DNA of 64,000 nt, taken from positions 2,728,001 to 2,792,000 of the forward strand of contig NC_070570.1 of assembly GCF_026914185.1 (NCBI RefSeq). Reading direction: 5' to 3'. The position numbers and the translations under genes are program-made. The DNA is from Puccinia triticina (Eukaryota > Basidiomycota > Pucciniomycetes > Pucciniales > Pucciniaceae). The notes under the pieces were generated by a model that had not been told where the DNA came from, did no database searches, and saw nothing but the letters and a program-made list of their open reading frames with translations. Shown piece after piece: positions 1 through 12,602 of the stretch; position 1 is the first letter of the stretch, and each line of letters starts with the position of its first letter.

Positions 1-24
1 GCCTTTATGAATGATTTTTTAAAA

Positions 25-209
25 AGTGAAGAAGTTGCTCTGATTCTCAGGGGACACCCAGTCCTGCACATCTTGCCAGATTTTTAAAAATTTGTTGATA
101 AAGGCCTTAAAATTGACTCTAAAATTTTACTTTTATCCTATTGTGAACCCCCCTCTGGCAAGATGTACAGGACTGGGTATCCCCTGAGAATCAGAGCAAC
201 TTCTTTATT
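25..209. repeat. Inverted repeat (fold-back) at left edge
   Basis: Bases about 28-80 are repeated in inverted orientation at about 154-207; both arms contain a tract reading ctcaggggacacccagtcc or its diverged complement. A direct motif with a CCCCCCT run occurs after each half (near 150 and 280), so the palindrome may be part of a larger element that starts left of the window. No coding capacity is seen. It looks like a MITE or fold-back element; superfamily not determined. Confidence 0.6.
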
Positions 210-786
210 TTTTAAAAAGTTGTTCATAAAGGTCTTAAAATTAGCTCTAAAGTTTTATTTTTATCCTATTGTGAACCCCCCTAATACACCACATGATGTA
301 AAAATCTGATACAAATCCAAAACTACAGAAACCAATGTAGCACTTATTTGATCTCATGTCCTACAAATATGTATCTACACTGATAAATGCATAATAAAAA
401 AGATGTATACACAAAGCAATGTAGTATGAATGCAGTTCAGATATTTAGATCATTCAGTACAAAAGAGATTACAACAACATAATAAATAAATGGAAAATTA
501 AAGGGGCCCAAACCAACATACAACAACACAAGTATTCTTGAAAGGTTTGGTTTTAGGGTGTGCTAAAAAGACAGAAGAAAGTAAAGGGAGCTGAAAACAC
601 AGACAATAAAATCTAGATTTCTAAAGAAATCATTTTGATGGGGATGGCTGAATGGGCATAGAAAAAGACAGGGTGGGATCATAAAATTGACACGAGGGGT
701 AACAAAGAAGATTAAATAGATCGGCGAAGAGAAAAGAAAAGATGCTTGGAGATGATCGAGAACGACCGGAGAATGAGAGGGAGAAT
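210..786. other. AT-rich intergenic stretch
   Basis: I see no convincing gene here. It lies downstream of the 3' end of the TMEM184-like gene, which is on the minus strand. Poly(A)-type signals for that gene would fall here, but none stands out. Confidence 0.5.
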
Positions 787-3700
787 TCAATCATGGCCCC
801 AAGGATTTCGCTGGATACTGCTACTCAGACTGGGTAGTTTCCTGGGCTTGGCATGAGTTTTGTGGTCTTCCTCATCAGGAACAGCATGATGACGATGGTA
901 ATCATGGAGGAAAGATTTCGGACTGATGGGGCTTGCAGGCGGGGAGCTCTGGTCGACCTGGACGGCCTGCAAATCGTCTTGCAAGTTGACGATCATCTGG
1001 ACCTCGGGAGCGGCCGAGTCGTTTGTTGATGATGGAATTTGACGATCGACATCGATCGAGAAGTCCACTCTGGAATGCTGCTGAGCATCCGATCCCCGTT
1101 TCTTGTTGGAGCCAGCGATCGAGACACTAGCCGGTCCATCGATCGACGTCAAATCTGGATGGAGCACCTTGAAGACCCTCTCGGGCGAGACGCCCGTGAA
1201 CCGATTGGCTTCGCCTTTCAGCCGATTCCTTCGCGTCCGCTCTTCCATCGCTGCGCGGTCTTCTACAAATAAATCTACACATCCTTCTGGTAAGGAATTT
1301 GAATGCGAGTTGGCATTTGTTCGTTTAGATGGCGGTGATCTGAGGAGACTCGAAAGGCGCCTATCATGCCCTTTACTTGGGCTGAGTGGCTCCTCATGTA
1401 GTTCATCATCATGGAGTAAACTCGTCCTCCTGCTTGTGCCAGCTGGCAGACTGGTGCCTTTCATTCGAGCTTTGCCTTTTTTATTCGCGGGAGCAGCTGG
1501 GTGGGCAGCCAGCATTCCATCTTCTCGTGCCCGCATGAGCCGACTGGCCTCTTCCGCCGACGCATCGACGACTGGATTGTTATAGTCACCTGATGTGTCA
1601 AAAAGTAATGGCGGGGCCAAAAAAGACAGCAATTCTCGCTCAGAAAATCCATGGGAAAATTGATTATGGAGGAATCAGCGAGTCAAACTGCTAACCATAA
1701 GTCAATCTGCGGGCATCACGATAAAGCAACTCCTCTTCTGATCGAGGTTCGCCAAAGGCAACATCGTCCAGGTCAGATCCGTCATCAGAGCCGTTGTCAT
1801 TGGTACCGTATCCGAAGCCCTCGAGATCCCAGCGGCCAACGTTGCCCATCAAGTAATCGTTTAACGGACGTCGTTCCGTCTCGGTATTAGATATGCCCTC
1901 TTGGTGAATCACCTCGGCAGCTTGTTCGGGTAAAAGGGGTGCGTATCCCGATTTGCTATCGAGGAGGTCATTCCCAGGCGTGATCTTGTTCATAAACTTC
2001 GTCCACCGAGTATTCCGCGCTTCTGGACCTTGTTCACTCGTCGGCTTGCGACCGTAAGCGGATCCCTCGTTCTCTCCCGCCATCGGTAACCAATACTTTT
2101 GCTTTCCGCCTGCACTGTAACGCAGCCCAGCACGGACTCGTCGCTCGCGTACTATACCATGATGGTGAAGAGCACCCTCGGCGGGCTCAAAGGTTTTGTA
2201 AGAGAATCCAGTACCCCGTAGCGTCATCACTGTATCTTCTAGTACGTCTTTGAATCCTAAGATGCTATCTCGAAACGCATGGATGAATGGCAATCGTCCG
2301 CAATAGGCTACATTGGGCTCTACGAAGTCTTTATGTGAGAACGCATATAGGTGAAGGATCGAGAAGAGGGGCATTTCAAAGCATATCAAGGTATCCTGTA
2401 TGGCTATAGAAAGCGTTTCAGTGGGATATCGAGCTACGAGTAATCGAGTTCAAATCACATTGAGCATGTCGAGCCAGATATCAAGGATTAAGCGAAACAA
2501 TTACTGACTTGATTTGAGTATGCCGAGAGCTACGAGAATTGATATTCCAAAGCCTTGCCAAAAGCTAAAGAAGATGACTCCCTTGATACAGAGAAATTTC
2601 GGCATCGGCCTGAACCAGAGGAAACAAAATGTATGAGACGCCATACAGGCTAAGTTATAACTTCACATGTGGATTCACGCACCTGAACGGCTTTAAGTCG
2701 GCTCCAGTACACAACCAAAACACAGCAAGACAGTATAGACCTGGTGCAGCGTAATAATCACAGTAAAAGTAATCGAAAGTAATCAGCTGCATTGCTTCTT
2801 CTTGCTGTTGGCCAACTTCAGGGTTGGGATAAGAACCACTGTAGTCGGATGCGAAAATGGAAATGAAAACTACTCAACATAGAGAAACACTGAAATTATA
2901 CGCTAAGCTAACATAGGTGTAACCGTTTGTAAATTTCAAGTCGCCATCATTATACGTCTTTGTAGCCTTGAAGATCACTGTCACGATCACGAGAATCGGT
3001 TTGACTTGAACGTATTCTAGAGCAATGGAGGTATTTTAGTTGGGATTAGGAGCCTGTTCCACAGTTTGTTCGTGGAAGCGGCCAGAGCGAGACATTAAGA
3101 GTTTTCTTCAATTCTTCAAGAGGAAGATAGATAAATACCTACGAAAGATGCCACGTTTGATATTCAGAAATGTATAGGGATCGGAGATATCGACTGGAGA
3201 GAGGAGTTTTGAAAATGGCCAAGGATGAGGTGTAGGCTTGATGGATTTAAATCAAAAAAGGAAGTTCATCAGTGACACTAACTTTACTCTGAAGTAAATC
3301 GATGAAGACGGCGAATTTTCTAAACCCAACCTCGCGCCCATGTATCAGGATCAGCAAGCTTCTTTCTCCGCCCAAATATTCTACCAAGAGACCGAAGAAA
3401 CAACTAATAGATTCGTAAAAGTAGGCGAAGTCAGTGAGACTGGGGTCTACGTTTTGTTTGGGTAAGTATAATTTATCAGAACATGGTATACGTACTAGAT
3501 AACGAATGCCTCATAAATATCGCGAATCAAATCAATAAAGAATGCAGCATCAAGTGAATACAGTGAGATTAGAGTCGATATCGAGTAGACTGAAAAACCG
3601 ACCCCAGAAACAGGTCAGCAACGCGCTAAATCTGTTTACGTGACAGACTTTTCAAATGTGCGCTCGTGTGTGTTTTTTGTTGAACAGTCTATTGAAGGAG

Positions 3701-4049
3701 GAAGTTGGGATGTTGCTTAACTGGGTACCATGAACAGGATCCTGACGACAAATCTTTGGAGAATAGGTTTCCGATAATTTCTCAATTGTTGTACGATACA
3801 CCAAAATCTGCAGAAGAAAGAAGAAAAATCAGACCTCGTTAAAGATTCCTTGACTAGACAGATGAGATGATAGGACGACAAGACGCACGACAAAAGGGTA
3901 GCCAATCCAGCCAATAGACTAGCGGACCATAAGACGTTCCGGGGCAACTTAGATCCCGAGCCGCCGTTCCCGTTATGGTTATCAGCCTGGACATCAGCCA
4001 TCCTCGTCCGAAAAGAATCAGCCGTCGGACGGAATGCATCGAGGACCAT
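787..4049 (-). CDS. TMEM184 / Ost-alpha-like (DUF300) multi-pass membrane protein
   Basis: The family comprises seven-helix membrane proteins related to the organic solute transporter alpha subunit; the role in fungi is poorly known, with vacuole or endosome proposed. About ten exons can be read. Exon 1 begins MVLDAF and reaches LRNYRKPILQRFVVRILF (3717-4049), a family hallmark. Next come YSISTLISLYSLDAAFFID (about 3530), FAYFYESISCFFGLLVEYLG (about 3380), PHPWPFSKLLSPVDISDPY (about 3200), VQVKPILVIVTVIFKATKTY (about 2980) and a block with FDYFYCDYYAAPGLYCLAVF (about 2750). Then KFLCIKGVIFFSFWQGFGIS (about 2570) and LICFEMPLFSILHLYAFSHK (about 2370) follow. The C-terminal part (787-2300) is long, polar and Ser-rich, probably a cytosolic tail. 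The start is the first Met; an internal Met near 4001 is an alternative. All core blocks are present without stops in exons, so the gene looks intact. The family assignment is firm; the exon joins around 3850 and 1640-1700 are not resolved. Confidence 0.88.
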
Positions 4050-4996
4050 GAAGGGCGCCGGACCAGCTAGCGATACGGGTTCGTCGATCTGCTTGACTTG
4101 GCTTCTTCCGATCAGCCCTGCTTCGTGGTGAATTACGCTCGAGCGGTCTCTCCGGCTCGATCTCGTGGGTCCGGTTTGAATGTGTTATTAGCTGGGATGC
4201 GGGTTGTGTGCTCACGGAGAGTTTCTGTTGACTGAAAACCCCGTGGGAGTGGTTTCGGCTCGTTTTGTGAGGGCACCGCCCTGCACCGCCACTGGGGACA
4301 ACCTGGGACAACCGACGAAAAGATTTGCACCACACTTGCCGACCGAAGTCAGTCCACAGTCCACCCGCTCATTCTTCACTTTCCCCTGCCTTGGGGAAAC
4401 AGAATAGCAAACACTCAGGATAAGCCTCCCTCGCCCTGGCACAAGTGAGCACTCGAGCAGCTACAAACTTCATGGCAATTGGGCACTAACAAGTTTTGTT
4501 TTGGAGAATCAGCTTTCGAATGAATCAATTCTCCGTGCCGCATGGTACACCTGAACAATCCCACTTACATGCTAGCGCTGGCACGCCCTGGACGTTGGAT
4601 CTGCTGGTCTCCCTTGCAGCCCCATCCCGAGTCGAGCACATTAACCAAACCAGGAATTGAAGAACGCAGCGGCCATATGGTAGATGAATAAGGCTCTGGA
4701 GACGATCAGCCATGTGATTTGAAGGCACGCCGACTGTCCCCTGTTATTTTGCACTTGTCACTCAGGCTCGCCCTGGCTTTTTGTGTCGACCTGAGTATGC
4801 GCTTGACAAAGCCCTCCGGAGAGCCAACGGCCCACTCCACCGGCGGCCGAAGGGAGTGATGTTAAGCAGCGCAGGCTGAGAATTGTCTTCAAGTTTAAAA
4901 CATATTCTCTTGCATTAAACCTCAGAACTCAAGATAGCGCCCAGAGTTTACTTTTTGGGAGTTTTTTTTTAGATTGTAAACCATACCTTGAAAAAC
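4050..4996. other. Intergenic, upstream of TMEM184-like gene
   Basis: This should hold the promoter of the minus-strand TMEM184-like gene. No gene is recognised. Short open frames on both strands here lack codon or family signals. Confidence 0.45.
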
Positions 4997-4999
4997 ATT

Positions 5000-5404
5000 G
5001 GAGGACTTCCCGTCGAGTCTGGGAGCCTCCCAGATCTCAATTTACAAACCCAAATTCTTAATTTTTGACAAAAAGGAAAATGTTTTCCTAACCCTAGAGT
5101 TCATTGGATGACTTCCCGTCATCATTTAGAGAGCTCTAGATGCCTCTCTAAATCCTAAAATAAGACACCTATCAAAAACTCGACCAGTGCAGATGAAAGT
5201 AATGAACTGTAGGGCTAGGAAAACATTTTCCTTTTTGTCAAAAATTAAGAATTTGGGTGTGTAAATTGAGATCTGGGAGGCTCCCAGACTCGACGGGAAG
5301 TCCTCCATTAACTTCATGTGCACTGGTTGAGTTTTTGATAGCTGTTTTAATTTAGGATTTAGAGGGGCATCTAGAGCTCTCTAAACAACGACGGGAAGTC
5401 ATTC
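5000..5404. mobile_element. Two interleaved MITE-like inverted-repeat units (GGANGACTTCC ends)
   Basis: Unit A runs 5000-5306: it starts GGAGGACTTCCCGTCGAG and ends with the complement, flanked by ATT at 4997-4999 and 5307-5309. Unit B runs 5106-5404: it starts GGATGACTTCCCGTC and ends GACGGGAAGTCATTC, flanked by ATT at 5103-5105 and 5405-5407. The units overlap (A-left, B-left, A-right, B-right), so simple nesting does not explain them. Arms are about 80-100 bases. A shorter relative lies at 40919-41064. No transposase. The 3-base duplications suit PIF/Harbinger or CACTA-type insertion; superfamily unassigned. Confidence 0.7.
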
Positions 5405-5407
5405 ATT

Positions 5408-6890
5408 TGCCCCTGAAGTGAACCAATTGAGATATTTTTGAAAAATCAACAGTGGCATATAAGTAGCATGCCATATCCATATGGTCAATTTGACGACTTG
5501 AAGATGTTTTCTATCACCAGAGCTCAGATTTTTCAGTTTCAGGTGGCAAACTTGAGTCAATTCTCCTCTGAGGCGGATGCCAGATAAGGTTCAATCGACA
5601 ACTTGAAACCGCAATGTGCGATGAGTTGATTCTAAAATCTCCAACCTTCTGCAACTCTGCTTGCATTGAAAGGGTTATTTTTTGTACGTAAATAAATAAA
5701 TATCTATCAAGCAGTTTTCGAGTCAAATGGGAACCCTTGCGTTATGGTTAACCGGTTTTTTGATATGGTATACTTTTTGTCAGTCATCTGCATGTCCATC
5801 AGAGTCAGACAACCATCGCTTTGTGTGCAAAAAGTGAGCCCCCAAGTCTTAAGACAAGCGAAGCAGGTGTAATGAAAAATTGACAACAAATGTTAATGTA
5901 TTCATAGACCAACAATTGTTTAACCAACCATAGTCATGGCAATGCGTACCACGGGCGGGAAGCTAGGGCGCAGAGTGACGCCTCGCAGGGAAGGCCTGCC
6001 GTTACAACGAGCAACATACATCACAATCCGCATTTGGGATGGTGGAGAAACGATTAGCCTAAGGCGGTGGTGTCTATGATGGCTGAATATGTAAATAGGG
6101 AACTACCTACGCAAGCTAATTGCGAGTCGATTATCAAACCCTGGGCCATGGGCAATCGAACTTCAGCCTCCTAGTGGGCGTCTCGCTGTGCAGCACCGCC
6201 GCCGACGGCTTCGCCAAGCCTCCCGCAAGACCGAAGAGTGCTCCACGCGGGCGGAGCCTCCGTTCGAGAGCCTTTGTTAAGTTCAATGGGCGATGGTATT
6301 TGTGTTTTTGGTAGGTAAATAGTAATGGGATGAATGAAGTTGATCAAAAGATGGTCAAACACGTCTGATGTTTTTTTCTTTGGCGTGACTGGCCGCTGCA
6401 GAGGGGCGGCAAGCCGAATGCATTCAAATGCGGTTACGAAAGTCCGCGGCTTGAAAGGCCCAAGGATCAGGACCACAGGTGAAGGTACATGGGGAACGAC
6501 ATGAGAGGGATTAAGACGGCAGATAAAAAGTTGTTGATCAGGAGTATTACACTTATAAGACCCAGCAAGCAGGCTGTGGAAGCACTCAAGCTGCCTGCTG
6601 CTCATCATTTTCTTGTCGAAAGTGGGAACTTGGTTGCAGAGCTTCTGCACTCTTAAGCGCAAGCCATCCGCCATCGCCGTGGGAAACGATCCACTTTCGG
6701 CCGGGAAACAGTACCCACCCAAAAGAAGAAGATACATCAGCCCAAGGATCGCTTTATCGACAAAGCATCTCTGGCTGTTTACCTTTCGATTTCAACCATT
6801 TTGCTTTTCCATTGACATACAGGCTTCCTTATTCATTTTCCCTACTTTGGCTCTGCACTGGAATAACGCACCGCACCATTCTGGACAGAA
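5408..6890. other. Intergenic; one unrecognised minus-strand open frame
   Basis: A 188-codon open frame on the minus strand (6171-6737) is divergent from the MFS gene that begins at 6891. It has no domain, signal peptide or family I recognise, and its C-terminal part is GC-rich and repetitive, so I do not call it a gene. The rest should contain the MFS promoter; no clear motif is seen. Confidence 0.4.
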
Positions 6891-9800
6891 ATGGCGAATC
6901 CATTGCACAGCGATGCGGCCATCAGATTCAAAGAGAACGATCCCGACCCAGATCCGACTGAAATAGAGTCTGGATCAGAGAGAAAAACTGTTGGTGATTT
7001 GGAAGACAGAGAAGTAAGGAATTCTAACCTTTGCCTCTGATGCGTTTCCATGCAGTCTGGGCAGATAGATTCTCATCCCTCGGACTTCCTCCTCGCTATT
7101 TAACTTGACCTCCATCTTCGTCATCTAGCTAGACCGCCAACGTTTGGAACGACGGGCATTATGGAAACTCGATCTAACGTTGAGCAATCATTAGTTTCTG
7201 CCATAGCTGTGTTTTTGCTATAGGTCTTGACGATATGTTTTTGTCTACATTTGCTTTTTATGAAGGGTCATCCCAATCGTAGCAATGTTCTACTTCTTGA
7301 GCTTTCTGGACCGATCTAACCTGGGTGAGTCCAAACAGGCAACCCGTCCTCTTGTAGAGATTACCTTCCCCATGGCCTGTGCAATGCGATTGTTGACTGG
7401 CAGTTTGACCTTCTGTTTTCAGGAAATGCCCGGATCGCAGGTAATTTCAAAAGTCTCTTGAAATCACTTCATATCCTTAAATATTGGATTGACTAGGGAC
7501 GTCCATACATTTATCGGCCAGGGCTTCAATCCTCTCTTCGTCTGTCTGATCACCAGTACTCGATTGCCTTGACAGTTACCTACATGTAAGATGATTCATT
7601 ACACAAAAAACCAAACTGCCTTTTTAGAAATGCTTTTTTAACGCTGTATTTCCCTCTTTTTCAGTCCTTACATTGTGCGTAGGATTCATTCTCCTAAAAA
7701 AAGTGGTCCTCAAGCATAAGAAATAGGTTTAACGCACACGCAAAGACGTTTCTGAATACGTAGATCGCCGAAATTCCTGCAAACCTGCTGCTGAAGAAGC
7801 TTGGGCCGAATTACTTTTTGCCTGGAATTGTGACTTGCTGGGGCCTGATCACAACATTACAAGGCTTTGTCAGAAACTACTCCGGCTTGATTGCCGCTCG
7901 GTAAGAATGAACAATTCCAACTTCTGATTCCTTGGTTTGATTTTCAATCTGATGTACTTCAAAGCTCATGTGTTGCATTTTTTCAATCATTCACTTCACA
8001 GATTCTTCCTGGGGCTGGTCGAAGGTCCGTGTGTAGTCTGTAATGTCCCTCTATTATTGCGATCAGTTTTTTCATCAATTTTTGTCTCAACACTTCCACT
8101 CAGGCGGGATGTTTCCTGTAAGTAAAATCCAAGATAGCGCTATTGTGACAAATGCTGAAAAGATGCGGGTGATGTTGTTGAGGGTAGGCAATTGTGTTAT
8201 ACCTTTCATTTTTCTATACGAGGTCAGCAATCCTTCTTTCCAGTTGACCAGGACTATTCAAGCCAAGAGAGCAATATCCAAACATCATCTGCTTTCTTTA
8301 TCCCACACCACACCACACCAGACGCGAGCTGCAGCTGCGGATAGCTTTGTTTTTCTCCTCTGCCTCCTTGTCCGGCGCGTTCTCTGGCTTACTCGCATAC
8401 GGGATCGTAAGGTTGGATGGTACAGGAGACCTGGCTGGATGGTCTTGGATTTTTATTGTCAGCTTCATTCATTATTCCTTTTTCACTTTTGCAAAAGTCT
8501 TCTTGTCAAATGGTGGAGATTGATGTGTCTCATTTGTCTTTGTCTCACCTGACAGATTGAAGGTCTATTCACTTTCTTTTGGGGTGTGCTCTCCTTTTTT
8601 ATCTTCCCGGCCTCGATTGACAAAAGCAGATATCTGACAGCGAATGAGAAGGCGTAAGATCACTCTTCTAGATCTGCTTCTCAATGATTGAGATGGCTAA
8701 GAGTGGCTCATCCGATGTTCAATCGCCTATCCTATTACCTACAGTACACTGAAAACACGGCTGGTCAGGGACCGTCCGATGGTAGACGATGAACTCGAGC
8801 GATTCTCTCTGACCGAGCTTCTCGCATCTTTGAAAAGCCCCCACGTCTTGATCAACTGCGTCTCCCTCTTCATGTCGGGAACCGTACTATACAGTCAGGC
8901 ATACTTCCAGCCTACCAGTCAGTCAACCTGCCCTAGTTGTCTTCCTCTGTTTTACAAAAGTAAACACTCACAATTGAATCCTTTGAAAATGCTAGTTGTC
9001 AACAGTGTCAGTAATCGTTTTTGGTACATTCGATCTCAATATAGGATGAAGTTTTGTTAATCATGATTCTATGCAGTTAGGATACTCGGCCTCCCGCAGT
9101 CAATTAATGAGTGTTCCGCCATTTGTGGTTGCATTTGTTGGCAAGTTTTTTTTACCCCAATAATGAAAAATCAATACATAGCGGGATCGATTAATTGATT
9201 GGTTTGTGTTTTTAGTGATGCTTGCCACGGCGTACATATCTGACAAATACTGCTCGAGAGGGTTTGTAACTATCGGATGTGCATTCGCTGGAGTAAGTTG
9301 AGAAATCCTGAGAACCACTCACTACTAGCGCCAAAAAGAAAGTAGCAAGGAAGTTACGCTATTGATACTCATCATGGGAATTCGATCCGTGTAGATGATA
9401 GGCTTCATCTTGTTTCACATAGCCGATGAAGATCAGATGTCGTTGAAGTATGGCTCCCTGTTCATCTCGCTTTCTGGGGTTTACTCCACGATCCCTCCGC
9501 TCAGCGCATGGCAATCCAACAACAGCGAATGTCATTATCGAAGGGCTTCCTCAATTGCACTTGGCTTCATAGCTAGCAACCTGGGCGGAATACTTAGTAC
9601 CTGGGTTAGCCTTTTCTTCTTGTCGCTTGTTCTCTTTCTATTAGTTGTCTTTGCTGTGCTGACCTTGGGGGCCGTGTTTTGGTAGATCTTTCCTCAATCC
9701 GAAAAGCCAGGATATCGCACTGGAACGCTCATTGGTCTTAGCTTGTAAGTGACTTTTTCATGTGGTCCTATAAACATACTCCCGGTTAGTTGGTTTCTGA

Positions 9801-10034
9801 ACTTCATCAATGAATTGTATCTGGGTGTGTAGTTGCGCTGGAATGATTGCAACGGTGTCCTGCAATTTGATTTGGCTGAAGTCGGCAAACCGGTCAAAGG
9901 TTGCTGAACGAGAAAAACTTCTCAAAGATTACCCTAACCATGATCAGTGTTCTCACCCCGATAATAAAAGGGCCTGTCGACAGGCTTGGACCGATCTAGG
10001 TGATCGTCATCCAGATTTTAAATATACTTATTAG
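6891..10034 (+). CDS. MFS transporter, anion:cation symporter (Dal5/Tna1-like) family
   Basis: A 12-helix plasma-membrane permease of the fungal ACS group, which takes up organic anions such as allantoate, nicotinate or pantothenate; the substrate cannot be read from sequence. Start ATG 6891 opens a polar N-terminus (exon 1 to 7013). Then LERRALWKLDLT (about 7145), IVAMFYFLSFLDRSNLG (7275-7322, the family signature in helix 1) and NARIAG (7430). These are followed by SDHQYSIALTVTY (about 7550), AEIPANLLLKKLGPNYFLPG (about 7770), LGLVEG (8010), SLSGAFSGLLAYGI (8360) and LFTFFWGVLSFFIFPASID (8570). The second half has LKSPHVLINCVSLFMSGT (8830), YSASRSQLMSVPPFVVAFVG (9085), KYGSLFISLSGVYS (9450) and the C-terminal LGDRHPDFKYTY ending at 10034. 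At least twelve exons. No broken motif seen. It is a paralogue of the gene at 51327-54411. Confidence 0.92.
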
Positions 10035-11270
10035 TTCAGTGTTATCTATTTTTGACCACCCTATTATTGCCTCACCCTATGTCACCCCGGCCATTGCTTC
10101 AGGAACTTGTTTAAAATCACCCGATTCTTCCGATTCTTGCTCACTCTCATGTATCAGCCCTTGTTGGATGTTGGTGGAGAATTTTCAACCTAGAATTAGA
10201 CTTAATTATGTATAGATTTTTACTCTGCAAGGGATTTAGGAATTAAAATCAAAACACATAAGGGCAGGAATCTTTGAAAACATATATAGAAGCATGATCT
10301 AAAAGACTAAACTACTTTTCTCTTTTTGTCTGATCAAATGCTAGTGAACCATCAAGTATTTTATCTGTATCACAAGGATGCTTGTCTTGACTGTTTTTAT
10401 ATAAACCATCTTTAATCTTTTGCAAAACCCTATGAGTTTTTGTGGGGAGATGGGTGGAGTAACTAAGTTAAGTATGGGAAGAAGAAATGGGACTTGTAGA
10501 AGGCAGAGTAAGATGAGCGTAGTACATTGCTTTCCATGCACATTGCAGAACACCTTGAAAACCAGAAAAATCAGTACAAAACCTTTATTAGGCATTAGCA
10601 CAAATTCAGTCATATCTGTCAATCTTGCTTTCAATTAAGTTGCCAGTCAGTTTGTCAATTGGTAGCCAGGTGGAGAAGGTGCAAGGCAATGAATCTTGAT
10701 TGGTGTGACAATCATTGGCAAGGTTGTTGAAGTTGTAAGATAAATGACAAGTAAAAGCTTTGGAATCTGCAAAAAAATGAGTGCTCAAGCCTGGAGCATC
10801 CAAGGTCTGAAACTGAACACCAATAGTCATCAACTTAACGTATTCAGCCTCCGCCAACGTAACCTCCTGAATAACAGTGGTAGACAGATTGATCTTGTTG
10901 GCGATCTGCGTCCCACCATCTCGCGCATCATGGAGATTCAGTTTCTTGTCAATGCCGGGGTGAGCGTTGGGTTGATTCAGGCTCTGAGGGAGGAGAATTG
11001 GGCAGGGCTGCTGTCAGTACATATGCTGCTGGGGGAGGTGGGAGGAGCACAAACAAACCAAAACAACTGATTTTCCTTGCAGCGGTTTTCTGGATGGGGG
11101 GTTGAATTCAGATTGGATTGATTGCGGGTTGGGGGGACAAGGATTGGGCAGGGCTGCTGTCACTGTTGGGTGTGGATTTGCATGATTGGAAATTGGTTTA
11201 TTTGGTACATAGCTTGACAGCTGACATGCTGACGTTGCATGAGCTTTTGGAGCTGGGTTTGGGTTTTGGG
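10035..11270. other. Intergenic / repeat-derived, no gene recognised
   Basis: AT-rich sequence after the MFS stop. Open frames on the minus strand at 10341-10634 and 10606-10857 (one contains the string AEAEY) resemble nothing I can identify. A GC-richer stretch at 10900-11270 has no coding signature. Confidence 0.4.
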
Positions 11271-11299
11271 CAAAACAATTATGGTGTTCAAAACTGCAT

Positions 11300-11413
11300 A
11301 AGATTTTTTTACATAAAATCATAAACTGCAATTTTGGCTGGGAGATGTCACTTTAAGTTTTATGCACGCTGACATCTCCCAGCCAAAATTGGCTTTATGA
11401 TTTTATGTAAACT
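11300..11413. mobile_element. Palindromic insertion with empty site elsewhere in window
   Basis: Arms 11311-11352 and 11369-11410 are inverted copies; the inner stem reads ttttggctgggagatgtca. The surrounding sequence (about 11281-11299 plus 11414-11470) recurs as the inverse complement at about 16607-16690, where the palindrome is missing. So this 114-base block is an insertion, or was excised from the other copy. Target duplication not clear. Confidence 0.6.
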
Positions 11414-11470
11414 GTGACACCAGGGAGGGATGTGTTGCACTCTCTGGAGAGTGCCAGACCATAATTTCTT
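11414..11470 (+). repeat. Repeat copy matching 16607-16665 in inverse orientation
   Basis: The segment with gggagggatgtgttgcact and a ggagagtgcc palindrome recurs reverse-complemented near 16615-16665 with few differences. The two copies flank about 5 kb of repeats. They could be dispersed copies of one family, or ends of a larger composite element. Confidence 0.6.
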
Positions 11471-12602
11471 TCTGGAACCCTGCTGGATGTCAACTGTGTA
11501 GAGTGTGCAATTCAAGCTTCAGCCCATTTTGATTATGTTTCCAACTAAAGCTGATGTCATCTGTAACTTAATACAGTAAAAAAATCACCTTGACCAATTC
11601 ATGACTCAAGTGCAACTCAACTTGAATCATGTTTGAAGGCCAAGTTGGCTCTGGGCTCACATCATGGGTTACTGTCACAACTTGTGGATGGGACAGATGT
11701 GATTCTTCTACAGGATACCATCACAGAAGATCCCCAACTTTAGCCGGATAAGTGCAGCAGGAGACTGAGTTGTAACTCTGGCCTGTTCCAACGCATAGGG
11801 CTTAATTTCATGGAGGTTTAATTGAACCTCATAAAGCCCAAGATTTAATAACATGCCTTTAATGAAATCCGAGATCCCCCTTGTCAGGTTGTTATATGTA
11901 TACCAGCCCGCTGTGGTGCTCCATTCCAAACCATAAGTAGTATTTTGTTATCTTCTTTTACATATATTCATCATTACATTGCCTATTACCTCATCATTCT
12001 TTCACAAATAACTCGTTGTTCTTGCATATTCAGATTCTACGCCTCATTTCACCTATAGTCACTCACACATAGTACCCCTTTATCTTCAATGGTTCAATAG
12101 TTATAGAGGATATAAGACTTACAGAAACCTTACAGTCTTCATTAGTTACAATACTCATTTCATTAGTAACTTAGTTGAATCATTACATCACATTCTTTTC
12201 ACAGATATTTTCTCACATACTAAACCCTTTACATACATTACTCATTATGTACTATGGCTATTGTACACATTAAATCATTGGATCTGTGCTTAACCCTTTC
12301 AGTAGTGCTCATCATTACAAGCTGTTACTATGTTCACATCACCCTTCCCCATTTGTACAACCTTCATTCCCATAGCCAGAACTCCTCATTGTCTGTGCTC
12401 ATCCTTCCTTCATATAAGAACTGTCCTTCCCCCCCTCACTGGTACCTCATGTAGAATTTTAGATACAGAAATTATAGTACCCATTCTCATCAACCCATTG
12501 CTATTGAATCCTTGCCATTGCTTTCCCCCTTTCAACCATTGCCCCATCCCTCTCATCCTCAGTAGCCAAGCAGCAGTTAAAGCTCATAGTACTAGCTCCT
12601 AA
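11471..12602. other. AT-rich stretch without recognised gene
   Basis: Low-complexity, T/C-rich sequence from about 11940 to 12600. Small open frames on the plus strand at 12254-12602 are low-complexity and not supported as genes. A short copy of the accag/ctggt palindromic motif occurs near 11895-11920 (tatgtataccagcccgctg). Confidence 0.4.

Noticed and set aside
6171..6737. 188-codon minus-strand open frame as a gene divergent from the first permease
   Set aside because: No domain, no signal peptide, low-complexity GC-rich C-terminus; kept only as a remark in the intergenic entry.
10606..10857. Copia RNase H fragment suggested by the string AEAEY
   Set aside because: None of the expected following motifs (SKHIDIRYH-type, TKAL-type) is present; a five-residue match is not enough.
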